64,000 nt of DNA from Gemmatimonadota bacterium (GTDB lineage: Bacteria > Gemmatimonadota > Gemmatimonadetes > Gemmatimonadales > Gemmatimonadaceae), in assembly GCA_027307165.1 (NCBI GenBank), contig DAHUXM010000028.1, positions 62,001-126,000 on the forward strand, in the 5' to 3' direction. Below the pieces are notes generated by a model. That model ran no database searches and was not told where the DNA came from. It worked only from the letters and a program-made list of their open reading frames with translations. This document shows positions 26,136 to 36,854 of this stretch, piece by piece; the stretch's first letter is position 1, and every line of letters starts with the position of its first letter. The translations under genes were made by a program, and so were the position numbers.

Positions 26136-26879
26136 ATGGCTGGACATAGTAAATGGAAGCAAATCAAGCACTACAAGGCCGCCACAGACGCGAAGCGCGG
26201 CGCGCATTTCACCAAGTTGATCCGTGAGATCACCATGGCCGCCAAACTCGGCGGCGGTGATCCAGCCGGCAATCCCCGGCTCCGGACGGCAATAGACACC
26301 GCGAAAGCGGCGTCCATGCCGAAGGAAAACATCGAGCGTGCCGTGAAGAAGGGCACCGGTGAGCTCGAGGGGGTGGAATATCAGGACGTCACGTACGAGG
26401 GCTACGGACCGGGCGGCGTTGCGATCATGATCTTCACCGTCACCGACAACCCCACCCGCACCGTGGCCGACGTTCGCCACAAGCTGTCGCATGGCGGTGG
26501 GAACCTCGGCGCTGCCAATTCCGTCTCCTTCATGTTCGATCGAAAGGGCCAGATCTACGTCGACGCAGCCAGGTACGACGAAGACGCGATGATGGAAAAG
26601 GCACTCGACGCAGGTGCAGAAGACTTCGCGCGCGAGGACGAACAGTACGTCATCACCACTCCGCCCAACTCGCTTCACGAAGTTCAGGGAGCGCTGGAGT
26701 CCGGTGGCGTCGAAGTCACGGAGTCGGAAGTGTCGTATCTCCCCAAAACGACGGTCCAGGTGTCCGGCAGTACCGCCACCTCACTGCTCAAGCTGCTCGA
26801 ATCACTCGAAGACCTCGACGACGTCCAGCGAGTCGTCGCCAACTTCGAGATGGACGCCGACGAAATGGCCACGGCGTAG
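26136..26879 (+). CDS. yebC: YebC/PmpR family protein
   Basis: A 247-residue protein of the YebC/TACO1 family. It opens with MAGHSKWKQIKHYKAATDAKR and includes GGDPAGNPRLRTAI, MPKENIERAVKKG and the EGYGPGGVA loop. The family was named as a transcription regulator and is now also tied to translation at difficult peptide motifs. It is commonly next to ruvC in bacteria, as here, and its TAG stop overlaps the ruvC GTG. An AGGAT ribosome site precedes the ATG. Confidence 0.95.
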   Translation: MAGHSKWKQIKHYKAATDAKRGAHFTKLIREITMAAKLGGGDPAGNPRLRTAIDTAKAASMPKENIERAVKKGTGELEGVEYQDVTYEGYGPGGVAIMIFTVTDNPTRTVADVRHKLSHGGGNLGAANSVSFMFDRKGQIYVDAARYDEDAMMEKALDAGAEDFAREDEQYVITTPPNSLHEVQGALESGGVEVTESEVSYLPKTTVQVSGSTATSLLKLLESLEDLDDVQRVVANFEMDADEMATA

Positions 26880-27394
26880 TGCTCGTGCTCGGCATCGACC
26901 CCGGTACCGCGGTTACGGGCTACGGGGTCGTGCGCGGCGAGCGTCTCGGCGCCGCTTCACTCATCGAATGCGGCGTCATCCGTACCAAGCCGCGCGAGCC
27001 GCTGCCGGTGCGCCTGCAGGAGATCTACGACGGTGTCAGCGAGCTCATCCGCACTCATCGGCCAGACACGCTCGCAGTGGAAGATGTCTTCTACGCACAC
27101 AACGTTCGGACAACCATCGTGCTCGGCCATGCGCGCGGCGTCATATTGCTCGCCGGCCAGCAGGCGGGGATCGAGATCGTCGAGTATCCTCCGGCAGAGA
27201 TCAAGAAGGCCGTCGTCGGAAACGGCGCCGCAACCAAGACACAGGTGCAGTTCATGCTTACACGCCTGCTGCGACTCAAGTCCGTGCCCACGCCATCCGA
27301 TGCAGCGGATGGCGTTGCTGCAGCCCTGACGTGCGTCATGTCGTCGCGCGCTCCGGCAATCGCTGCTCGCGCACGTCCCGTCGGCCGCGTCTAG
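26879..27394 (+). CDS. ruvC: Holliday junction resolvase RuvC
   Basis: A 171-residue endonuclease that cuts Holliday junctions bound by RuvAB. The four acidic catalytic residues are visible: D7 (GIDPGT), E68 (AVEDVF), D141 and D144 (PSDAADG). Length matches the family. The GTG start overlaps the yebC stop by one base. RuvA follows after 41 bases, and RuvB lies beyond an intervening aminotransferase gene. Confidence 0.95.
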   Translation: MLVLGIDPGTAVTGYGVVRGERLGAASLIECGVIRTKPREPLPVRLQEIYDGVSELIRTHRPDTLAVEDVFYAHNVRTTIVLGHARGVILLAGQQAGIEIVEYPPAEIKKAVVGNGAATKTQVQFMLTRLLRLKSVPTPSDAADGVAAALTCVMSSRAPAIAARARPVGRV

Positions 27395-27435
27395 CTCGCC
27401 CTGGACCAACACACTGAGCTCACGATGATTTCACG

Positions 27436-28038
27436 ATGATCTCGCGCATACGCGGAACGCTCGAAGCCAAGGACCTGGATCGCGTGGAGATTGCGACGCC
27501 GGGCGGCGTCGGCTACATGCTGCAGATCCCCCTCTCGGTGTATGAAACACTTCCGTCGGTCGGCGAGCCCGTTTCGCTCTACACGTCGCTGATCGTCAAG
27601 GAAGATGGGTGGCAGCTGTTTGGATTCGCGTCGCAGTTGGAGCGGCGCCTGTTCGATCTGGTGCGTACCGCGAACGGCGTCGGACCCGCACTCGCACTCA
27701 GTCTTCTTTCATCGCTCACGGCGGCCCGGCTCGTTCGAGCCATCGTCGAGAAGGATACTGCGACCCTGCAGAGCGTTCCCCGTGTTGGAAAGAAGAAAGC
27801 CGAGCAGATGATCCTCGATCTCGCCACCAAGATGCGCGAGGTCGATGTCACAGAGACATCCGGCGGCGCGCCCGCTCCTGGCGCTGCTGCGGAAGATGCG
27901 ATCCGGGCGCTCGTATCGCTCGGATATTCACTCGCTGACGCGGAGCGCGCCGTCCGTGCGACTCTCGATGCCAGTACCGGCCCGCTTGCTGCTACCGATC
28001 TCATTCGTAACGCGCTGGCCCGCATCGCTGCACGCTAG
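27436..28038 (+). CDS. ruvA: Holliday junction DNA helicase subunit RuvA
   Basis: A 200-residue junction-binding protein. It has an N-terminal OB fold (MISRIRGTLEAKDLDRVEI), two helix-hairpin-helix regions (LVRTANGVGPALALSLLS and LQSVPRVGKKKAEQMILDL), and a C-terminal domain III (about 150-200) that contacts RuvB. It forms tetramers on four-way junctions and loads the RuvB motor. It follows ruvC in the same direction. Confidence 0.95.
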   Translation: MISRIRGTLEAKDLDRVEIATPGGVGYMLQIPLSVYETLPSVGEPVSLYTSLIVKEDGWQLFGFASQLERRLFDLVRTANGVGPALALSLLSSLTAARLVRAIVEKDTATLQSVPRVGKKKAEQMILDLATKMREVDVTETSGGAPAPGAAAEDAIRALVSLGYSLADAERAVRATLDASTGPLAATDLIRNALARIAAR

Positions 28039-28077
28039 CGACTCGCGACAAACCATTCATCGCACGACGCGACAGTC

Positions 28078-29250
28078 GTGACTCGGCAACCCATGACAAA
28101 GACAGCACGCCGGACGAGTACCTTCAACGAGTCGGTCATCCGCGAGATGACGCGGATCGCGCACCGCACCGGCGCGGTGAATCTCGCACAGGGATTCCCC
28201 GATTTCCCGATGCCGGCGCCCATGAAGGAGGCAGCGTGCGCGGCGATCCTGGGTGACATCAATCAGTACGCGATAACGTGGGGTGCACCAGCGCTACGCA
28301 TTGCGATCGCGGAGAAGTATCGCCGCTGGTACGACATGCCGGTCGATCCGGATACGGAGATAACGGTCACGTGCGGCGCCACCGAAGCGATGGCGGCAAC
28401 GTTCATGGCGCTCATCGATCCGGGCGACGAGGTGATCATACTCGAGCCGTTCTATGAGAACTACGGGCCCGACGCAGAGCTCGCCGGCGCGAAGCCGATC
28501 TTCGTTCCGTTGATCGCGCCGAATTGGGATCTGGACATCGAGCGCCTCGCCGCATCGATCACGTCGCGCACGCGTGCGATCGTTCTCAACACGCCACACA
28601 ATCCCACGGGCAAGGTGTTCTCGCGCGCCGAGATCTCGGCTGTCGCGGAGCTGGCGCAACGACACAATCTGCTCGTCTTCACCGACGAGATTTACGAGCA
28701 CCTCGTGTACGCCGGCCACCATCATCCGATCGCGACGTGGCCCGGAATGCGCGAGCGCACGGTAACGATATCGGGGCTGTCGAAGACATTCTCGTGCACC
28801 GGCTGGCGGCTCGGCTACGCGATCGCGCCGCGCGAGCTGACGAATGCGATACGCAAGGTCCACGACTTCCTCACCGTCGGTGCGTCTGCACCATTGCAGG
28901 CCGCCGGCGCGGTTGGAATGGCCTTCGACGCAGATTACTACAACCATCTTCAGCTCGCATACAAGCAACGCCGCGACGTGATGATGACCGCACTGGTGAA
29001 GGCGGGCTTCTCGTGCGGTGTTCCTGACGGCGCGTATTACGTGCTGGCTGACTTCAGCGCGATCGATCCCGGCCGTAGTGATCGCGACTTCGCGGTATGG
29101 CTGGCCGAGACAATCGGCGTCGCGACGGTGCCGGGAACGAGTTTCTACGGCGATCCAGGTCGCGGGACGTCCTCCGTCCGATTCGCCTTCTGCAAGACCT
29201 TCGAGACACTCGGCCGCGCAGCGGAACGACTCGACCAGCTCAGCCGCTGA
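28078..29250 (+). CDS. Class I PLP-dependent aminotransferase (kynurenine/methionine AT-like)
   Basis: A fold-type I aminotransferase of about 390 residues. It opens NLAQGFPDFPMP, has NTPHNPTGKVF, TDEIYEHLVY and the PLP lysine in SGLSKTFSCTGWRLGYAIAP, and ends with a VRFAFCK arginine region. The sequence resembles the kynurenine/glutamine/methionine aminotransferase group (YbdL-like), which often works in methionine salvage. It interrupts the ruv genes. GTG 28078 and ATG 28093 are both possible starts and neither has a clear ribosome site. Confidence 0.88.
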   Translation: MTRQPMTKTARRTSTFNESVIREMTRIAHRTGAVNLAQGFPDFPMPAPMKEAACAAILGDINQYAITWGAPALRIAIAEKYRRWYDMPVDPDTEITVTCGATEAMAATFMALIDPGDEVIILEPFYENYGPDAELAGAKPIFVPLIAPNWDLDIERLAASITSRTRAIVLNTPHNPTGKVFSRAEISAVAELAQRHNLLVFTDEIYEHLVYAGHHHPIATWPGMRERTVTISGLSKTFSCTGWRLGYAIAPRELTNAIRKVHDFLTVGASAPLQAAGAVGMAFDADYYNHLQLAYKQRRDVMMTALVKAGFSCGVPDGAYYVLADFSAIDPGRSDRDFAVWLAETIGVATVPGTSFYGDPGRGTSSVRFAFCKTFETLGRAAERLDQLSR

Positions 29251-29282
29251 GCCGCGCGGCGGATGCAGCGGCGACGGAATTA

Positions 29283-29297
29283 GTTGACTGAGTCAAC
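29283..29297. promoter_or_regulatory. Perfect 15-bp palindrome upstream of ruvB
   Basis: GTTGACT-G-AGTCAAC, with 7-bp perfect arms, lies 36 bases before the ruvB start. A TATCTT box at 29311-29316 sits between it and the gene, so the palindrome occupies the -35 region. This is the layout of a repressor operator. An SOS (LexA-type) site is an attractive guess because ruv genes are often damage-induced, but the sequence is not a LexA box that I know. Confidence 0.5.
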
Positions 29298-29333
29298 CTT
29301 GTTTTCGGTGTATCTTCGGGATATGTTTGAACG

Positions 29334-30389
29334 ATGCCGGAAGTAGCTTTGGACACCCAATCCATGTCCCGCGCCGAGATCACCACACCGGAAGTCATCG
29401 CCGACGAATCTGTCGTCGAGCTTTCGCTCCGACCGCAGAAACTGGCAGAGTTCATCGGCCAGCCCAAGGTCAAGGACTCGCTCCGCATCTACATCGATGC
29501 GGCGCTCGCGCGGCGCGAGCCGCTGGACCACACGCTCTTCTTCGGCCCACCGGGACTTGGCAAGACCACGCTGGCGGAGCTGATCGCGCGCGAACTGGGC
29601 GTGAACATCCACTCGACCTCCGGACCCGCGCTGGAAAAGCCCGGCGATCTCGTCGGGACGCTCACCAACATGCGCGCCGGCGACATCCTCTTCATCGACG
29701 AGATTCATCGTCTGCGTCCGGTGATCGAGGAGTTCCTTTATCCCGCGATGGAGGATTACAGGATCGACATCAGGTTGTCCGAAGGCCCCAAGGCACAGAC
29801 GATCACGATGCCGATCGAGCGTTTCACTCTCATCGGCGCGACGACGCGGCTCGGCATGCTCACAGCACCGCTGCGCGCGCGTTTCGGGATCGAGCAGCGA
29901 CTCAATTACTATCCGGTGGAGGCGCTCGAGTTGATCGTTCGCCGCACTGCAGAAGTGCTGAAGACGGAGATCGACGTCCACGGCACGCACGAGATTGCGC
30001 GTCGCTCACGCGGAACACCGCGCGTCGCCAACCGTCTGTTGCGCAGAGTGAGAGATTACGCCCAGGTCCGCGCCGATGGAATCATCACGTTGCCGGTTGC
30101 TGACGAAGCGCTGCGGATGCTCGATGTCGATCAGTTCGGACTGGATGACATGGACTCGCGCATCCTCCGCACCATCATTGAGAAATTCGAAGGCGGTCCG
30201 GTAGGAATAACGACCATCGCTGCAGCTGTCGGCGAGGACGCTGGAACGATCGAGGAAGTGTACGAGCCTTTCCTCGTGCAGAACGGATTTCTCCAGCGCA
30301 CTCCGCGCGGACGAGTCGCAACTCCGCAGGCGTACCGTCACTTTGGTTACACGCCACCGGCGCAAGCACAGCAAGCCAGTTTGCTCTGA
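29334..30389 (+). CDS. ruvB: Holliday junction branch-migration ATPase RuvB
   Basis: A AAA+ helicase motor of 351 residues. [12 protein letters not shown] opens the core; Walker A is [12 protein letters not shown], Walker B is [10 protein letters not shown], sensor 1 follows in [11 protein letters not shown], and the arginine finger in PLRARFGI. The C-terminal winged helix (about 265-340, [13 protein letters not shown]) binds DNA. It has its own upstream palindrome and possible promoter and ends at a strong hairpin terminator. Confidence 0.97.
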   Translation: MPEVALDTQSMSRAEITTPEVIADESVVELSLRPQKLAEFIGQPKVKDSLRIYIDAALARREPLDHTLFFGPPGLGKTTLAELIARELGVNIHSTSGPALEKPGDLVGTLTNMRAGDILFIDEIHRLRPVIEEFLYPAMEDYRIDIRLSEGPKAQTITMPIERFTLIGATTRLGMLTAPLRARFGIEQRLNYYPVEALELIVRRTAEVLKTEIDVHGTHEIARRSRGTPRVANRLLRRVRDYAQVRADGIITLPVADEALRMLDVDQFGLDDMDSRILRTIIEKFEGGPVGITTIAAAVGEDAGTIEEVYEPFLVQNGFLQRTPRGRVATPQAYRHFGYTPPAQAQQASLL

Positions 30390-30406
30390 AATCGGCCCCG
30401 AATGCA

Positions 30407-30438
30407 AAGAAGCTCCGAGGAATTCCTCGGAGCTTCTT
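30407..30438. terminator. Bidirectional hairpin terminator after ruvB
   Basis: A 14-bp perfect stem (AAGAAGCTCCGAGG with CCTCGGAGCTTCTT) encloses an AATT loop, 18 bases after the ruvB stop. The ends are A- and T-rich, so it can act on both strands, ending ruvB rightwards and the tRNA-like gene leftwards. Confidence 0.8.
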
Positions 30439-30439
30439 C

Positions 30440-30461
30440 GTAGCAGTGCTGCCACTGCTAC
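30440..30461. repeat. Second perfect hairpin beside the ruvB terminator
   Basis: GTAGCAGTG and CACTGCTAC pair perfectly around a CTGC loop, directly after the terminator. It lies between the terminator and the tRNA-like gene, in its 3' trailer on the minus strand. It could be a processing signal or part of a structured RNA. Confidence 0.5.
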
Positions 30462-30525
30462 ACGTCACCGTCAATGGTCCAAGGAATATACGACCATCCA
30501 CCGCATCCGTCAATCAGCCAGCCCG

Positions 30526-30609
30526 TGCCAGGGACGAGACTCGAACTCGCACGGCCTTCCGGCCAAGCCATTGACGGTGACCTGTGTCTACCAATTCCAC
30601 CACCCTGGC
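30526..30609 (-). tRNA. tRNA-Leu-like gene with abnormal anticodon arm
   Basis: An 84-nt class II cloverleaf: 7-bp acceptor stem (GCCAGGG/CCCTGGC), a D arm of tRNA-Leu type (GTGGAATTGGTAGACAC), a long variable arm (GGCC-GGAA-GGCC), a T arm (GCGAG-TTCGAGT-CTCGT) and discriminator A; CCA is not encoded. The anticodon stem GGTCA/TGGCT contains two G-U pairs and its loop reads CCGTCAA. That puts C at position 33, normally U, and GTC (an Asp anticodon) at 34-36. No Leu anticodon can be placed with a paired stem. It may be a pseudogene, an altered tRNA or a tRNA with a special role. Confidence 0.65.
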
Positions 30610-30723
30610 CCGGGTTTGCGCTGACGGAACTGGTATCGCGACACAGACTATCAACAACCTTGCGTTCTGGCTGACATCTCCACCATACAGACAGATTGAT
30701 CGCCAAGGAGTAGCACGGCCACA

Positions 30724-30744
30724 GCAGGATTATCATTATCCTGC
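30724..30744. promoter_or_regulatory. Imperfect palindrome upstream of queA
   Basis: GCAGGAT and ATCCTGC arms flank a TATCATT centre, ending 11 bases before the queA ATG. Nine of ten paired positions match across the 21 bases. It overlaps a possible -10 region (TATCAT) and may be an operator or a leader hairpin. It does not resemble a preQ1 riboswitch that I can fold. Confidence 0.4.
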
Positions 30745-30755
30745 ATAAGCCTCCC

Positions 30756-33255
<2,500 letters not shown>

Positions 33256-33261
33256 CGAGCT

Positions 33262-33858
33262 GTGGCTGTACTCGACATTCGCGTTCTTGGAGATCCGATC
33301 CTGCGTGAGCGCACCGAAGCTCTTCGAGCTGTTACCGACGAGGTTCGTGCGCTCGTAGCCGACATGTTCGAAACGATGCGCGCCGCCGAGGGGATTGGTC
33401 TCGCCGCACCGCAGGTCGGCCGCAAGGAGCGCGTCTTCGTAATGGAGGTAGATGACGATCCGATGGCGATGGTGAATCCCGAGATCATCGAGCGGGAAGG
33501 CTCCGAGCGCGCGGAAGAGGGCTGCCTCTCCATCCCGGAGATCTTCGGCGATGTGGATCGCGCAACGCGGATAGTCGTGCGCGCCCTCGACGCCGAGGGC
33601 AATCCGTTCGAGGTCGAGCTAACCGATCTCGCTGCCCGGTGTGTGCAACACGAGCTGGACCATCTCGACGGCAAGCTCTTCATCGACTACATGAGCCTGA
33701 TCAAGCGCAAGTTCACGGCGCGGAAGTGGGAGAAGGAAGCGGTCAATTATCCGGGTTTCATTCGCAAGCTCGAGCCCGGGAAGGCGCATTCACGCAAGTC
33801 CCGCTCGCGCAGCAAATCGGCGGATCCTGCTGCGCCACCGTTCGAGCCGGAGCTCTGA
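33262..33858 (+). CDS. def: Peptide deformylase
   Basis: A 198-residue metallo-enzyme that removes the formyl group from nascent proteins. All three family motifs are present: GIGLAAPQVG, EEGCLSIPE (Cys metal ligand) and QHELDHLDG (two His ligands and catalytic Glu). The C-terminus is basic and longer than the minimum. It starts at GTG six bases after yajC and is followed by fmt, the gene for the opposing formylation step. Confidence 0.97.
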   Translation: MAVLDIRVLGDPILRERTEALRAVTDEVRALVADMFETMRAAEGIGLAAPQVGRKERVFVMEVDDDPMAMVNPEIIEREGSERAEEGCLSIPEIFGDVDRATRIVVRALDAEGNPFEVELTDLAARCVQHELDHLDGKLFIDYMSLIKRKFTARKWEKEAVNYPGFIRKLEPGKAHSRKSRSRSKSADPAAPPFEPEL

Positions 33859-33865
33859 CCTTTCC

Positions 33866-34792
33866 ATGCGCGTAATGTTCTGGGGCACGCCCGATTTCGC
33901 CGCACCAGCGCTGCGCGCTCTCGTCGGCGAGGGGTTCGAGGTCTGCGCCGTCGTTACACGTCCGGACAGGCCCGTGGGACGCGATCGTGTGCTCACGCAG
34001 CCCGCGGTCAAACGGATCGCACTCGAGGAGTCGCTCCCCGTCTTCCAACCCGAGTCCCCGCGGGACGAAGACTTCCGCGAGCTCGTCGAGGCGGTCGCGC
34101 CGGATCTTTCCGTCGTGGTCGCCTACGGCCACATCCTGCCGCGCGCCATAATCGACGCGCCCGCACACGGGACACTCAACATTCACGCGTCGCTGCTGCC
34201 AGCCCTCCGCGGCGCATCTCCAATTCAGGGCGCGATCCGGGAGGGGCTGACCGAAACTGGTGTCACCATAATGCGGATGGTGCCCGCCCTCGATGCCGGA
34301 CCGATCATTCTCCAGTCGCGCACGCCGATAGCCGATGACGAGACCTACGGAGAGCTTCAGGGCCGCCTGTCCGAGCTCGGCGCGCTCGCCCTGATCGAGG
34401 CGCTCACACTGATCGAGCTGGGCCACGTGACCGAGCATGCTCAGGACGATTCACTGGCGACCTACGCGGCCAAAGTGGATCGAGACACTACTCGCATCGA
34501 CTGGTCGCTCAGCGAGCATCAGGTTGCCAACGTGATACGCGCCTACGATCCCAGGCCGGGCGCCTGGACGACCCACCGCGGGACCGATCTCAAGCTTTTC
34601 GGAGCGAGACGCATTTTCGACATGTCCGGGACTCCTGGCGAGGTACTCGCCGCCGATGAGGATGGCCTCGTCGTTGCATGTGGCGACGGCGCCGTCCGAC
34701 TCTGCGACGTGCAGCCAGCCGGCAAGAGGCGCATGCAGGCGATCGACTGGCATCGCGGTCGTGGTATCTCCATAGGCGATTCGCTCGGCTAA
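33866..34792 (+). CDS. fmt: Methionyl-tRNA formyltransferase
   Basis: A 308-residue enzyme that formylates initiator Met-tRNA with 10-formyl-tetrahydrofolate. The N-terminal domain has FWGTPDFAAPALRAL, HASLLPALRGASPIQGAI (the formyl-THF site) and DAGPIILQ. The C-terminal OB-like domain (about 205-300) includes VIRAYDPRPGAW. It starts seven bases after def. After it comes a 745-base stretch without a clear gene. Confidence 0.97.
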   Translation: MRVMFWGTPDFAAPALRALVGEGFEVCAVVTRPDRPVGRDRVLTQPAVKRIALEESLPVFQPESPRDEDFRELVEAVAPDLSVVVAYGHILPRAIIDAPAHGTLNIHASLLPALRGASPIQGAIREGLTETGVTIMRMVPALDAGPIILQSRTPIADDETYGELQGRLSELGALALIEALTLIELGHVTEHAQDDSLATYAAKVDRDTTRIDWSLSEHQVANVIRAYDPRPGAWTTHRGTDLKLFGARRIFDMSGTPGEVLAADEDGLVVACGDGAVRLCDVQPAGKRRMQAIDWHRGRGISIGDSLG

Positions 34793-35537
34793 CCACCCAC
34801 ACGTCCTGGAGCACGCGGCCCGGACGCGAGGCGGCCGGCCAGGTTTTGAAATGTGTCGCACCGGCTCAACGGGTGTTGGACGCAAGCGGCAGTGAACCGA
34901 TCTGGCGGCGCGCCTGAAAACGGTCAAAACGGGCATGCTCCGGCTGCGGGATTGCCTCAAATCTCAGCCGAAAACCAGGTTCCCCCGGTTCACTACGCCA
35001 TCTCCCCGCCGGTAGATCACTGGGAAATCGAGCGCTACGCCCGGGAAACAGGCTTGCTTGCGAGTTCTGCCACAGCTGGCGATCCAAAGTCGGACAGTAG
35101 TGGATATTTTCGCCGCATGAACGAATGTTCACTATATATTCGCCCCGGCACGACACTCGCTTAAACTCTCACAAATTTGAGAAACGATTCGCAGATGTCA
35201 GTTATTGTTGAGAATCGGACTAATCTGCGCAATCGTGAGTCGACAACTTTCGTAACCTCGGATCAAGTGACACGCATTAGATCGTGCACTTCGCGGGGGG
35301 CAGTTGGCATCTACGGCATCCGCTCCTTTGAAGAGGCCGTTCTTGGCAGCGCCCTGCGCGACGTTCCTTTTGCCAGTGTAAATAATGAGCACGAATCCCG
35401 GAATCATCGGGGACGGGCAGCTACCGGGGCACTCCCGAGCCCGTCCGACGATGCAAAGCCACAATCCTGTCGCCGTCAACTACCGGGACGTTGAAAGCGT
35501 GAGCTCTGAGATCAGGGAAACCTCCTCTGGCAGCGCC
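34793..35537. other. Long stretch without a clear gene between fmt and rsmB
   Basis: About 745 bases lie between fmt and the rsmB start I prefer. Two open frames exist on the + strand (GTG 34853 to 35164, 103 codons; ATG 35195 to 35494, about 100 codons). Both lack a ribosome site, a recognisable family and the strong third-base GC bias of the neighbouring genes. TATATATT at 35133-35140 is a possible -10 element, and CTCA-n6-TGAG at 35168-35181 is a short inverted repeat. The stretch may hold the rsmB promoter, a long leader or a small RNA. If rsmB starts at ATG 35385, 153 bases of it would be coding. Confidence 0.5.
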
Positions 35538-36854
35538 ATGCGCAGCTCGTCGATCACTCCGACGCGGATCATTGCCGCCGAGGTCTGCGCGGATGTTCGG
35601 GCTGGGCAGCTGCTGGATCCGTCGTTCGAACGGCACACCACCCAGATCGATTCTCGCGACCGGAGATGGACACAGGAACTGCTCTACGGGATGATGCGGA
35701 AGCGTGCCTTTCTCGACGCAGTCCTCTCCGACCGTGTCCGCGGAGGGCTCGTCCGCCTCGATCCGGACCTCATCGACCTGCTCAGGCTCGGCGCGTATCA
35801 GCTGCTCTGCATGGGATCGGTCCCCGCCTACGCTGCGATCGCCCAGACAGTCGAGCTCACCAAGACGCGCCACGGAATTGGTGCAAGCAAGCTCGCGAAC
35901 GCAGTTCTGCGAAGAACTGACCGGGAGCGCGCCAACCTGGCCGTGGCGACACCGCCAGATCCTATCGATGCACTCGCGCTCGCCAATTCGCACCCTCGCT
36001 GGCTCGTCGCCCGGTGGGTGGCACGGTGGGGCGCCGAGGAGACAGCCGCACTGCTGGCGGCAAACAACACCGAGGCTCCGGTAGTTCTTCGGCCGTTCAA
36101 TACGACGCGTGCCGAGCTGGCCGACATGCTCACGGCGGCGGGAGTACCGACGCACGGAGCCCCGCTCGTCGCCGACTCCATCGAGTTGGGGCACGGTGTT
36201 TCGCTTACCGAGCTCGAGGCGTTCACGCGCGGGCTGTTTTTCGTGCAGGATCCGGCCGCGACGCTGGTTGTCCAGTACGCCGGAATCGCACCCGGATCCC
36301 GGGTCGCGGACCTGTGCGCGGCGCCCGGTGGCAAGACGTTCGAGATGGCCCGCGATGCTGAAGTAGTCTTTGCGGCCGATCGGTCGGCGGCACGCATGCA
36401 ACGCGTCATTGCGACGGCGATTCGGCTCAATGCGAAGAACGTCGTGCCGCTGGTCGACGACGCTCGGCATCCCGCCTTGCGCAACATGGATGCGGTCCTG
36501 GTCGATGTGCCCTGCACCGGCACCGGCACGTTCCGGCGCCATCCGGACGCTCGCTGGCGACTCAAGGCGTCGGATCTCGCCGTGATGCCGGCGATCCAGC
36601 GATCCATCATCCGGGCCGCCGCCGAAGCGGTGAAGCCGGGCGGACTGCTCATCTACAGCACCTGCTCGCTGGAACCCGAGGAGAACGACGCCCAGGTGGA
36701 AACATTCCTCGACGAACACCCCGAATTCACGCTGGAGCCGCCGCCTGATGGCGTGGTACCTGCTTCCACCCTGGATGCGGGACGCCTTCGCGTCCTACCG
36801 CACAGGCATGGAACCGACGGCGCCTTCGCCGCAAGACTTCGGAGATCTGAATAG
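35538..36854 (+). CDS. rsmB: 16S rRNA (cytosine-967-C5) methyltransferase RsmB
   Basis: About 438 residues. An N-terminal NusB-like RNA-binding domain (TPTRIIAAEVCADVRAGQLLD to about 140) is followed by a Rossmann methyltransferase with the SAM motif DLCAAPGGKT, the catalytic Cys region DVPCTGTGTFRRHPD and YSTCSLEPEEN. It methylates C967 of 16S rRNA. ATG 35538 sits at the NusB-domain boundary; ATG 35385 and 35451 would add unlikely low-complexity residues. The TAG stop directly abuts the GTG of the PASTA gene. Confidence 0.92.
   Translation: MRSSSITPTRIIAAEVCADVRAGQLLDPSFERHTTQIDSRDRRWTQELLYGMMRKRAFLDAVLSDRVRGGLVRLDPDLIDLLRLGAYQLLCMGSVPAYAAIAQTVELTKTRHGIGASKLANAVLRRTDRERANLAVATPPDPIDALALANSHPRWLVARWVARWGAEETAALLAANNTEAPVVLRPFNTTRAELADMLTAAGVPTHGAPLVADSIELGHGVSLTELEAFTRGLFFVQDPAATLVVQYAGIAPGSRVADLCAAPGGKTFEMARDAEVVFAADRSAARMQRVIATAIRLNAKNVVPLVDDARHPALRNMDAVLVDVPCTGTGTFRRHPDARWRLKASDLAVMPAIQRSIIRAAAEAVKPGGLLIYSTCSLEPEENDAQVETFLDEHPEFTLEPPPDGVVPASTLDAGRLRVLPHRHGTDGAFAARLRRSE

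Noticed and set aside
28078-29250. Aminotransferase as a ruv-related gene
   Set aside because: It is a plain metabolic enzyme between ruvA and ruvB. Position alone gives no reason for a repair role.
30474-30674. A 66-codon open frame on the + strand
   Set aside because: Most of it is the antisense of the tRNA-like gene, a common source of false proteins.
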